Program-made: the position numbers and the translations under genes
Assembly (NCBI GenBank): GCA_018698675.1
Contig: JABIPA010000023.1
Span: 1 to 37,408, forward strand
From: a bacterium
Lineage (GTDB): Bacteria; Margulisbacteria; Marinamargulisbacteria; JABIPA01
DNA: 37,408 bases
Direction: 5' to 3'
Part shown: one piece after another, positions 24,057-32,671 of the stretch
Position numbering within the stretch: position 1 is the first letter of the stretch
Layout of the letters: the number at the start of each line of letters is the position of its first letter
The notes under the pieces: model-generated
The model's input: the letters and a program-made list of their open reading frames with translations, nothing else
What the model was told of the DNA's origin: nothing
Database searches by the model: none

Positions 24057-26878
24057 GTTAACGAGGAAACTGTATCCGGTTGTTTGTTATATTTCAATGA
24101 TAACTCATTTAGTTCACTATATATTTGGTCGGCAGTACTCAATATCGAATAATTAACTAATGATTGATACTTGTCTGAAGGCATTTGATTAAGCGTTTGT
24201 TCAAACGACCCCGTTTTATTCTTAATTTCGGCAATAATTTGTAATCGAACTAATTGGTTCATAAGGGACGCCGTCGAACGTTTAGTAGATTCACGGACAA
24301 TCTTTTTATATTCACTCGGGTTCATATTTTTAAGTAATTCTTTAAATACACCATTCTTTCTTTTTAATTGTTCTCTTAAACTAAAAGAAAAAGTTTTAGG
24401 CGCTCTACTCTCAATAGGAAGCTGTGGTTTATCTCTTTCATAAATTTCGGTTGTTTTAGGTCTCTTAACTTCCTTGTTATCAAATTCAACAAATTGGTCT
24501 ATAAGATCGTCAGAATTGACAATGTCGTCAAAGGTTATGTGTTTATTTCTAAAATCATCAATCATATGTAAGTGAGTTCTACGAAATAGATTTAGAACCA
24601 GATCGTTATTAATCGTTTTATCAACTTTAACCATCCACGGATGATTTAATGCCTCTTTTGCGGTCATTCGTTTTTCTGGGTCTGGATTACAAAGTCTGTG
24701 TGTAAAATCTTCAAAAGTTGGAAGCATGGTACTTGAGTTATCTGGATTAACAGGTTTGGTGATTTCTTGAGTAGGAAAAAGTTCGTCTAGAGTGTCATAT
24801 TTTGCTCCATAGGACTTTATTTTCGCTAAAATAATAGCCGGTCGATTGAACAAAGGTTGCCCAAAAATATAGGTTCCAGTTTTTAAGTTATGAAGCAGGC
24901 ATCCGAAAGCCCAAACATCGACAGCGCATGACTTATACATTTCTTCATTGGTCATTTTTAAGAGCTCCGGAGCAAAATGATCTGGAGAATTCTTAGCTTG
25001 TTTTACGATTGTGTTTGATGAATTATTTGGATTCTCGGGATCATATTCTTCCATTAGTTCTAAATCCCCTAATGATAAAGCCATATCATCTCCAACTAAA
25101 ATATTTGTAGCTTTCACATCACCATGTATTAGGCTAGACTCCTCTAAACCTGCTAAAGATTCTAATATTTGCTTGCTCAGATTTTTTAATATTGAATCGA
25201 CTAATTTATTTCTAATATGGACTGATATAATATCTTCGAGCAGAATTTTTGACGTAACATATTCAGCAACAGCATCTTGAATTAAGACTATAATTTGTTC
25301 TTTTTTCATATTTTCTTGAAGTTTTAAAGTAGGAAAGATATCGATAATAAAAATTCTTTCAAGCTTTTTATTTTTTTCTTTTGGTTTTTTCGCTACTTCT
25401 TGGTCTTCTATTATTTTTTTTAGTTGAACGTTTGTACAATTATCTCGAATAACAATTGATAAATGAGTAATGAAATTATTAAGTTCTCCTATTAATGGAT
25501 TTGCATTGTGTGTGTTTTGTAACGCCTTATAGTGGGCTCTTTCACTATGGTTTGAATAATTTGAATTTAGTTTGTTCCTCATTTGATGAATTATCAAATT
25601 TATTTCATCTGTGGTAACTTCATTTTTTTCAGGTTCTGATTTTCTTTTTCTTTCGATTAAATCATCGAAAGCGTTTCGAGCATGGACGGCTATGTTTTGT
25701 ATTTTCACTCTAGTAGTGTTTGCGTCAAATATTTCAATGTTTTTTGGGTTTTCTAAAAGATTAGCTTTAACTATTTCCTTGGTGACTTCGGAAAAATAGT
25801 TAACAACGATTGCCATTTTATCGTCAGATGATAAGTCACATTTATTAGTAATAGCGTCGATCTCGGTGCTAAGAAACGTAGGTGTAATTTTGGTGGGGTC
25901 TAATATATATGAAAATGTCTCGCGAAAATTTATTAAAGCAGAGAAAGAGTGTAGTGGCATTGTTTCTACAACGGAATCGTCTAATATTCCTATGTTTTGG
26001 GTTCTAACGATGTTCGGAAGGTGACAGGTTTTAAACTCTAGTTCACATTTCGTATTTATACTCTTTAAAAGGTCTGTATCTGATAAACTTCTATCAATGG
26101 CTTTTGTTTTTACTGCAATAAGCGTTTCGGATTCAAGACAGAATCCGACTTCGACAACTGATTTGGACCCAGTTCCTAAAGTGAGATTTTTGATTCCAAG
26201 CCTAGATAGTTCGTCTTTAATTTTCATTTCATTTGTTTTATCTAATTCGTTTTGAGAATTCTTTTTTTGTACTTTGACGTTTAATTGAAAACAACTATCA
26301 TTAAGTAAAATAATAGTTCGGCCATCAGAAAACTTAATTCTCTTTTTCTCATAATCGTTTTCGCTAGTAGCTTCAATAATGTTTAGAGATTCTCGGGTTT
26401 TTTCGGAATAGACTTGGTTAGAACTATTTGAAGAAAATATTGATTCTGTTTCAGTTTCAGTGCCAAAATCGGGTTTTTCGAGAGAGTTAGGATTTTCTTC
26501 AGGGTGCTCGAGTATCTGTTCAAGGCGTGATTTAAGTGAAGACGCATTACGTTTTTTAGGCACGGTCGATTCTGAGTTATCATAAAGATGTTTGAATTTT
26601 GTTGGGTTGTCATCAAAAGAAAGAGTTGAAATTTCATCTCTGAAACCTATTTGAGAGAGGCTGATGCTTCTAACTGTCTTCTCGAGCATAGTCATTTGGT
26701 TCTGAATGTTTAATTCAAGCCGTGACTTTTGAACCAAATCAAAATTAGGTTTTTCAGAATGATTTATGCTTGTTTGCAATTCAGAAATTCCAGTTTCGAA
26801 TAAATTAGAAGGGCTGATAGGTATGCTGACAATTTTATTTTTACAGTTTGATTCTTTTTTCATATCTTTTATTTTCAT
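24053..26878 (-). CDS. Large Ser/Thr-protein-kinase-like protein with split catalytic domain
   Basis: A 941-residue soluble protein. The kinase N-lobe starts near residue 225: glycine loop LGTGSKSVVEVGF (234-246) and IAVKTK with Lys257. About 250 residues then intervene before the C-lobe: LIHGDVKATNILV (583-595, Asp587, Lys589, Asn592), GDLE in place of DFG (604-607), FAPELL (635-640), DVWAFGCLL (654-662) and KRMTAKEALNHPW (736-748). The motifs are eukaryote-like and the catalytic Lys and both Asp remain, so activity is plausible. The N-terminal 200 residues are polar and partly disordered. The C-terminus has a 35-residue motif repeated twice (845-879 and 892-926). No membrane segment is seen. 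It ends in an ATGA overlap with the metallo-hydrolase gene. Confidence 0.8.
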   Translation of the reverse strand: MKIKDMKKESNCKNKIVSIPISPSNLFETGISELQTSINHSEKPNFDLVQKSRLELNIQNQMTMLEKTVRSISLSQIGFRDEISTLSFDDNPTKFKHLYDNSESTVPKKRNASSLKSRLEQILEHPEENPNSLEKPDFGTETETESIFSSNSSNQVYSEKTRESLNIIEATSENDYEKKRIKFSDGRTIILLNDSCFQLNVKVQKKNSQNELDKTNEMKIKDELSRLGIKNLTLGTGSKSVVEVGFCLESETLIAVKTKAIDRSLSDTDLLKSINTKCELEFKTCHLPNIVRTQNIGILDDSVVETMPLHSFSALINFRETFSYILDPTKITPTFLSTEIDAITNKCDLSSDDKMAIVVNYFSEVTKEIVKANLLENPKNIEIFDANTTRVKIQNIAVHARNAFDDLIERKRKSEPEKNEVTTDEINLIIHQMRNKLNSNYSNHSERAHYKALQNTHNANPLIGELNNFITHLSIVIRDNCTNVQLKKIIEDQEVAKKPKEKNKKLERIFIIDIFPTLKLQENMKKEQIIVLIQDAVAEYVTSKILLEDIISVHIRNKLVDSILKNLSKQILESLAGLEESSLIHGDVKATNILVGDDMALSLGDLELMEEYDPENPNNSSNTIVKQAKNSPDHFAPELLKMTNEEMYKSCAVDVWAFGCLLHNLKTGTYIFGQPLFNRPAIILAKIKSYGAKYDTLDELFPTQEITKPVNPDNSSTMLPTFEDFTHRLCNPDPEKRMTAKEALNHPWMVKVDKTINNDLVLNLFRRTHLHMIDDFRNKHITFDDIVNSDDLIDQFVEFDNKEVKRPKTTEIYERDKPQLPIESRAPKTFSFSLREQLKRKNGVFKELLKNMNPSEYKKIVRESTKRSTASLMNQLVRLQIIAEIKNKTGSFEQTLNQMPSDKYQSLVNYSILSTADQIYSELNELSLKYNKQPDTVSSLT

Positions 26879-26944
26879 GTTAGCTTATAGCATTATCGTA
26901 ACAAAATTTAAAAAATTTCATTTTAATTTCATTTAAGAATTTTT

Positions 26945-27469
26945 TTATATAGAGTTCATATGTTTTTTTGAAAGAATAACATACTTTTTTGCCCATTTTA
27001 CGTTATCGCTGTAGGATTTTTTATCTAGGGTTCTAACAACTTTTCCGGGTATTCCAACAACTAATGAATGGTCTGGAATAATCGAATTTTCTTTTATTAC
27101 AGCACCAGCGCCAATTATAGACCCTTTGCCAATTACGGCTCCATTCAACAAAATGGCACCCATTCCTACAAGAACTCCATCTTTAACGGTACATCCGTGT
27201 ACAAGAGCTCCGTGTCCAATGGTAACATCGTTACCAATAATGCAAGCTCTATCATTTTCAAGGTGAAGTATCGAACCGTCTTGAATATTTGTTCGTTCAC
27301 CAACTTCTATAAAGTTGATGTCTCCTCGAAGAACGGCATTATACCAAATGCTAGAATCTTTACCTAGTCTAACGTCTCCAATAACTGTTGCATTTTTTGC
27401 TTTAAATACGGTGTTTGGAATTGATGTTTCCGCTGTTTGTACTGATGAGGGCATATCTGATTTTTCCAT
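26945..27469 (-). CDS. Gamma-carbonic-anhydrase-like hexapeptide-repeat protein
   Basis: A 174-residue left-handed beta-helix protein of the gamma carbonic anhydrase / YrdA / PaaY group. It shows DSSIWYNAVLRGD (38-50), ERTNIQDGSILHLE (58-71), NDVTIGHGALVHGC (80-93), VLVGMGAILLNGAVIGKGSIIGAGAV (99-124) and GIPGKVVR near the end. The three zinc-ligand histidines expected of the family are present at 69, 86 and 91. Many relatives bind zinc without measurable carbonic anhydrase activity, so CO2 hydration is only possible. The ATG has an excellent ribosome binding site, AAAGGAGA, six bases upstream. It lies between the glnE gene and the kinase gene on the same strand. Confidence 0.9.
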   Translation of the reverse strand: MEKSDMPSSVQTAETSIPNTVFKAKNATVIGDVRLGKDSSIWYNAVLRGDINFIEVGERTNIQDGSILHLENDRACIIGNDVTIGHGALVHGCTVKDGVLVGMGAILLNGAVIGKGSIIGAGAVIKENSIIPDHSLVVGIPGKVVRTLDKKSYSDNVKWAKKYVILSKKHMNSI

Positions 27470-27545
27470 TTTATCTCCTTTTATTTATAAATCTATTTTT
27501 TCATTTTCGGAACTAGATGCATGATTTTGTTTAAATACGTTTATT

Positions 27546-30500
27546 TTAAACATTAAAATATTTTGTCACGATATAATCAACTTTTTCCTTATATACGCGT
27601 ATATTTAAATTTAGTTCCTCAAATGTGGCATGACTTCCCAATGTTTTTTTTGCCAATATTTTTAATTCGTCATTGTCTTTAGGAATGACGTGGGTTTGCC
27701 TGTCCTCTAATATTTGTAAAAAGTGTTCAACGCGTCTAAATAATATATATGCATTTTTTAGCGAATCATGAGTTTCGATTCCAATGAGTTTGTGTCGTCT
27801 TAGTATTTTTAGCCCAACTAACGTTTTTGCTTGAAATAGTGTTGGGTGTTTTGATAAATGAATAAGTTGAAGCCCTTGAATCAAAAACTCGATGTCCCTA
27901 ATTCCATTTTTTCCATTTTTAATATCTGTTGATAATGTTTTCTTAAGAGATAACTGTTTAAGTTGAATGGCTCTGTTTTTTTTAATCGAGTCTATAACCG
28001 CTTCTTTTTTAAATGAAATAAAACATGATTTTCGTAGATCGTAAAGGAAATCATAACCCACCCACCAATTTCCAGCGACTGGTCTTGATTTCAATAGAGC
28101 TTGAAGTTCCCATAAGCGTGCCTCGCCAATATAATATTTTTTAATTTCATCTGTACCCGTTACCAAATTTCCGAGTTTACCATAAGGTCGTAAATTAAAA
28201 TCCACGCGATAAATAAATCCTTCGACAGTGTGTTGAGTAAGGAGTTTGTGAAAACATGAAAGAAGGTCTTGATAGATATTAATAATTTCGGAACTAGATA
28301 ATGACGTTGCAGACATAGAGTGGATTGCGACTAAATCAATATCAGAGCTATAGTTGAGTTCAGTTCCTCCCAATTTTCCAAATGCCAAAATACAAAAATT
28401 ATCTTTGAGGTCTTTTAAATGCGTTAGTTTTGTTTTATTAAGGTCATTTTCGATCGTGTTCCAGGCGAGCTCTAACGCTGATTGAATAAGTCCTTCTGCT
28501 AAATATGAAAGTTCACGAGTTACTGTTTCTAATGAGACCTCAAAACAAATATCCTTAATTGCGATTCTCATTATTTCGTGACGACGAAAACGTCGAACAT
28601 CATCAATCCAGTTTTTTGATTTTAATCGTTGGATTTCTTGATATATTAGACCTCTACGAAGAGGTTTATGAATAGTTTTTTTCTGGGTTACGGATTTGAA
28701 TATTTCTGGATTTTTAATAAGAGTATCAGATAGAAATTGTGAAGTTGAAAAAAGATCGAATAAAACATCTAATTGCTTTAATTCTGAAAAAAATGAATGG
28801 AATTGATTGCTTGGAGATTCACAGTTTTCCATGAAACGTTCCCAATTATTTAAGGCACGGTCTGGATCTGGAGTTTGAGAAAGCTTGTCGAAGGCGTAAA
28901 CCAATAATTTAAGCGTGACATCTTCCGTCGATGTTGATTGTGTAACCTTGTGAAGGTTGATTAAAGCAGTTTCGGGATTTTTAAATCCGTATTTTGTAAG
29001 AATTTTTAATTTTATAGTTTCTGTTAGATTTGATGACAACATAATATCGGCGACCGATCGGCCTTCATTTGCTTGAAAATTGGCATTTAGATAGGAATCT
29101 ATAAATGTTCTGATTATTGAGCTATGCGTTTCATAGTCTATAGATAATTGCTTTCGTTCTTTAATTGATTTGAACGTGTAGCCGACACGTTTGGCAAGGA
29201 CTGTACATTCATGTGAATCGAATGCCGGCATAGTAAGGTCTTTTGCAGAACCTCTTAGCATTCTTAGTCCGTTTATAAGGCGTCTAAAAAACTGGTAAGC
29301 ATCTATTATTTGAGATGCTTTAGTAATTGAAATGATTCCTGACTTTCCAAGTTCTTCGAGAGCGTCATGTACGCTAGGAGTCTGCAGTTTTTTGTATTTG
29401 AATCCGTGTTTCATTTGTAGAGCTTGAACAGTGTATTCAATATCAACGAGAGCACCAGGACTATATTTAGCGTTTATTTGTTTTTTTTTGCCTAGTTTTT
29501 CTGCAACTTGTTTAACTCTTAATTCAAGAAGAGTCTTGAAATTTGGAACGTTATGCGAGTATACCCACTCATTTCTAAACCGATTTATCTTTTGTCCGAG
29601 AGGTACTGAGCCGCATATATATCTAAGTCGTACCAATGCTAACCGTTCATAAATATGAGCATCACCTTCGCTTGAATAATAATTACATAATGAGGCGACA
29701 CTGACTCCTTTTGGGCCATTTACTCCATAGGGACGTAATCGGAGGTCGATACTAAATATTCCATCTCGCTTTGTCTGTATGAATTTTGATAACATTTCTA
29801 CAAATTGGTTGAAATAATTTGTATTGCTAATGGATTTATCGCCGGAGGTACTGCCATCGTCACTATAAATAAGCATTAGCTCTATATCAGACGCATACCC
29901 TAATGCGGTTCCCCCGAATTTTCCTAATCCAACAATAGTGTAAATGGCGTTAAATCCTGCAAATGTTTTAGGTAACCCATAGGTATGACGAAGCCTCTTT
30001 TCAATAATTTTACAGCTTTTTGTAATAATAACTTCTGCGAGATTTGAAAGACATTTTGAAAATTCTCTAAAATTTAACTGTTTCAAAATATGATGAAGAT
30101 CTATGTATGTTGTCCAGTCATTTTTGAATCTGTTTATTTGAATCATTTTTTCTTCAAACGTCGAGGCATTTTTTAGTAATTTATTTAATTCAATGTGAAA
30201 TGATTCAATCGTTAATTTTTCAATTTCGAAAGTTGTTCGTGGATTTAATATTGGAAGCAGTGATTCTGTTTGTATCCGAATAAAATCTTCCCAAATGAAA
30301 TCGCTTGCTCCTAGTATTCTAGATAGTTTTTTCATGTTTCCATTTTCAGATAGCATTGTTATCCAAAGAGACTGGTCGCTTTTAGATAAAACGGTGGTGA
30401 TTAAATCGATAAACCTAGTAATCGATTGGAATGGATTTGGAGAATTGTCCGAAAAATATGTAAATTGTTTTAATAAAATGATTATTAATTTGACTCGATC

Positions 30501-31355
30501 AATGTCTGTTTGATTGGTCAATTTATTTCCACTACTATCGACAATATATATTCTGTCTTTAATTGTCGTCGACTCTGTTTTTATATTTATAGATACGATA
30601 TTCAGCCGTATGTAATTTAAAGAAAGAGTCAATGCATAAAGAAAAAATGGAGTATCTACGGTTTCAATAATAAATTCTGTACAGTCGTCGTGGTCTGATG
30701 TTGAAATTAACGTTGGGTGAGTAAGTATAGATGTCTTTTTTTTGAGTTTCGTTATTTTTTCGGATACCCATTGATTAACGCGCTGTCTTACAAGCAATAA
30801 ATTTGTTTCTTTGGTACTTTCTTCCAATAGCCGAATGACTTCATTTAGCCGTGCACGTAGAGATTGTTGCCATATTTCCAAGGAAAGATTTTTAGGAATA
30901 TTTCCTTCAAACGTATAGATAATTTTTTTTCTAGTCATTTGCTTAATAGATTTTCCGTAAACATTTTTTAATTTCCGATAATTACGAGATTCCTTTGATA
31001 CAGAAACCTTTGTTAAATACGAAAAAAACGATGCAGATTGAATATCAAAATCTAATGAAGCAATTATTCCAACAAATAATGATAGAGAATAAGGGTAGTC
31101 ATAGGTAAGGATTGTCAGGCTTCCTTTTTTACGAGAGTTAAAGTGGGGAATAATTGAAAAAAAATGTAAGGAGTCAATTTTTGACAATAAATGGCAAAAG
31201 TAAGCTTGTTGTTCTTGGCTGTGTTCGTCAAAGAATCGTTGAGGAAGTCCTTCTGAATATTCTGTCACAGCCTGAAGCGATGTCTCTGGGTACTTCTGTT
31301 TAATTAGATTATCCAAAGATATATCGTTAAATTCGGACGGGTTATTTTTTTTCAT
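27546..31355 (-). CDS. glnE: Glutamine synthetase adenylyltransferase (GlnE) with ACT-like N-terminal extension
   Basis: A 1269-residue form of the enzyme that adenylylates and deadenylylates glutamine synthetase. It has two nucleotidyltransferase domains. The first has VGLGKFGG (475-482), SDIELMLIYSD (489-499) and DLRLRPYG (537-544); the second has AFGKLGG (991-997), SDIDLVAIHS (1004-1013) and VDFNLRPYG (1051-1059). Helical GlnE linker sequences follow each domain. Both Asp-based active sites look intact. E. coli GlnE is 946 residues, so about 320 extra residues lie at the N-terminus. These contain two stretches like ACT ligand-binding domains: LTILTYDYPYSLSLFVGIIA (about 80-99) and DTPFFLYALTLS with DRIYIVDSSGNKL (about 234-279). 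ACT domains normally sit on GlnD. Start ATG has no strong ribosome binding site. Confidence 0.9.
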   Translation of the reverse strand: MKKNNPSEFNDISLDNLIKQKYPETSLQAVTEYSEGLPQRFFDEHSQEQQAYFCHLLSKIDSLHFFSIIPHFNSRKKGSLTILTYDYPYSLSLFVGIIASLDFDIQSASFFSYLTKVSVSKESRNYRKLKNVYGKSIKQMTRKKIIYTFEGNIPKNLSLEIWQQSLRARLNEVIRLLEESTKETNLLLVRQRVNQWVSEKITKLKKKTSILTHPTLISTSDHDDCTEFIIETVDTPFFLYALTLSLNYIRLNIVSINIKTESTTIKDRIYIVDSSGNKLTNQTDIDRVKLIIILLKQFTYFSDNSPNPFQSITRFIDLITTVLSKSDQSLWITMLSENGNMKKLSRILGASDFIWEDFIRIQTESLLPILNPRTTFEIEKLTIESFHIELNKLLKNASTFEEKMIQINRFKNDWTTYIDLHHILKQLNFREFSKCLSNLAEVIITKSCKIIEKRLRHTYGLPKTFAGFNAIYTIVGLGKFGGTALGYASDIELMLIYSDDGSTSGDKSISNTNYFNQFVEMLSKFIQTKRDGIFSIDLRLRPYGVNGPKGVSVASLCNYYSSEGDAHIYERLALVRLRYICGSVPLGQKINRFRNEWVYSHNVPNFKTLLELRVKQVAEKLGKKKQINAKYSPGALVDIEYTVQALQMKHGFKYKKLQTPSVHDALEELGKSGIISITKASQIIDAYQFFRRLINGLRMLRGSAKDLTMPAFDSHECTVLAKRVGYTFKSIKERKQLSIDYETHSSIIRTFIDSYLNANFQANEGRSVADIMLSSNLTETIKLKILTKYGFKNPETALINLHKVTQSTSTEDVTLKLLVYAFDKLSQTPDPDRALNNWERFMENCESPSNQFHSFFSELKQLDVLFDLFSTSQFLSDTLIKNPEIFKSVTQKKTIHKPLRRGLIYQEIQRLKSKNWIDDVRRFRRHEIMRIAIKDICFEVSLETVTRELSYLAEGLIQSALELAWNTIENDLNKTKLTHLKDLKDNFCILAFGKLGGTELNYSSDIDLVAIHSMSATSLSSSEIINIYQDLLSCFHKLLTQHTVEGFIYRVDFNLRPYGKLGNLVTGTDEIKKYYIGEARLWELQALLKSRPVAGNWWVGYDFLYDLRKSCFISFKKEAVIDSIKKNRAIQLKQLSLKKTLSTDIKNGKNGIRDIEFLIQGLQLIHLSKHPTLFQAKTLVGLKILRRHKLIGIETHDSLKNAYILFRRVEHFLQILEDRQTHVIPKDNDELKILAKKTLGSHATFEELNLNIRVYKEKVDYIVTKYFNV

Positions 31356-31452
31356 TTTTAGTTAACTTTTCTTGTGTCAAATCTTCGTAAAATGATACCA
31401 TAATAAACTCAAATCAGAGACGTGAAATTATTGAACTTATAAGGAGTAAATT

Positions 31453-32055
31453 GTGAATCTTGAAAATGATCAAAATGACGATCTAGAATTTAATGACGGG
31501 CTAGGGGACCTTTTAAAGGAAAAGTCCTCAAAACAGTTTAGTTGGACAAAAACGACGTTTGTTTTAATTGCTATAGTTATTGGGGTTTTTATCGCTTTAA
31601 CAGCTATATTTAAATTGTCAGCAGGTTTTTTATCATCTTCAAGTGTAGAAAATTCAGGTTTATCTCAGCACGTAAAATCAAATGAAACTATTGATTATGC
31701 CGATAGTGAAGAAAAAATTGTTGTGAAAGCAAAAGCTGTTCTTAAGGAAAAGTTTGAGAAAAAACAAAAGGTCACGCCTAAAAAGAAAAATCGTGTATCA
31801 AAAAGTAAGTCTAAAACAATTAAAGAACACCCATATAAATTGGTAGCTGGTTCATTTAGACATAAAAACAATGCAAAGTCATATAAAAATAAATTAGGAA
31901 ATTTAGGGATCGATTCTTATGTTTGGGTAGATAAGGGTGAAGAATTCACGCTTTATCGGGTGCAAATTGGAGCATTTCTCGATTATGAATCTGCTAAAAA
32001 ACAAGAAAAACGGTTGAAGGCTAAAAAAATTCAAGCCTATATAATAAAAAATTAG
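31453..32055 (+). CDS. SPOR-domain protein with membrane anchor
   Basis: A 200-residue inner-membrane protein. An acidic cytoplasmic N-terminus (1-30) is followed by one membrane segment (about 34-57), a Lys-rich linker (85-125) and a C-terminal SPOR domain (126-200). The SPOR domain has HPYKLVAGSFRHKNNAKSYKNKLGNLG and YRVQIGAFLDYESAKKQ. SPOR domains bind denuded glycan strands of peptidoglycan at the division septum, so a role in cell division or septal wall processing is likely. The GTG start has AAGGAG at 31441-31446, six bases upstream. It begins the + strand group that contains Maf and MreB. The product resembles FtsN-type proteins in layout but cannot be given that name. Confidence 0.85.
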   Translation: MNLENDQNDDLEFNDGLGDLLKEKSSKQFSWTKTTFVLIAIVIGVFIALTAIFKLSAGFLSSSSVENSGLSQHVKSNETIDYADSEEKIVVKAKAVLKEKFEKKQKVTPKKKNRVSKSKSKTIKEHPYKLVAGSFRHKNNAKSYKNKLGNLGIDSYVWVDKGEEFTLYRVQIGAFLDYESAKKQEKRLKAKKIQAYIIKN

Positions 32056-32077
32056 AAATAGATTGTCACAAAGAGAT

Positions 32078-32656
32078 ATGAATCGGCGACTGTACTTGGC
32101 GTCTACCTCGCCAAGGCGGTCTTTTATAATGGAAAAGTATGATATTCCATTTACGTTAATTGAAAACTTATTAAAATTCGAGCCTGATATAGATGTGTCT
32201 AAACCAATAGGTGATGGGATACTAGCTATAGCCAATGAAAAAGCTAGTGTATCGTCACAATCATATAATGGTTTAGTTTTGGGCGTTGATACGGTTGTAG
32301 TTTATGAAGGTCAAGTAATGGGTAAACCACATAGTATTGATCATGCGATTGAAGGTTTAGAGAAACTCTCGGGTATGAGACATGACGTTTTGACTGGGTA
32401 TTGTTTATTCGATACCATATCTCAAGTTAAAATTTCTAAGGTAGTAACGACAAGCGTTATGTTTAAGTCTTTAGAAAAGCAAGAGATTATTAATTATTGC
32501 AACTCAGCATATCCATTAGATAAAGCAGGCGGATATGATATTCAGGAAGTATTCGAAACATTTGTTAGTGAAATAGATGGGAGCTTTTACAACGTTGTTG
32601 GGCTTCCAATTGAAAGTCTTAGACAAGATTTACAAAGTTATAAATTGATAGGATAG
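32078..32656 (+). CDS. maf: Maf-family nucleotide pyrophosphatase
   Basis: House-cleaning enzyme that hydrolyses non-canonical or modified nucleoside triphosphates. The N-terminal LYLASTSPRRSFIM, the central GLVLGVDTVVVYEGQVMGKP, GLEKLSGMRHDVLTGY and the C-terminal YPLDKAGGYDIQ plus NVVGLPIESL all match Maf. I chose ATG 32078 (192 residues), near the usual N-terminus of the family. A TTG at 32063 in the same frame would add five residues; neither has a strong ribosome binding site. It lies directly before mreB and after the SPOR gene. Maf next to mreBCD is also seen in other bacteria such as Bacillus. The role of Maf in septum control reported there is not directly shown here. Confidence 0.92.
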   Translation: MNRRLYLASTSPRRSFIMEKYDIPFTLIENLLKFEPDIDVSKPIGDGILAIANEKASVSSQSYNGLVLGVDTVVVYEGQVMGKPHSIDHAIEGLEKLSGMRHDVLTGYCLFDTISQVKISKVVTTSVMFKSLEKQEIINYCNSAYPLDKAGGYDIQEVFETFVSEIDGSFYNVVGLPIESLRQDLQSYKLIG

Positions 32657-32671
32657 GGCGGGCATTTTTAC

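Noticed and set aside
31356-31452. Promoters in the gap between divergent glnE and the SPOR gene
   Set aside because: CATAAT and TTGACA-like hexamers exist but never at proper spacing for the same direction, so no promoter is claimed.
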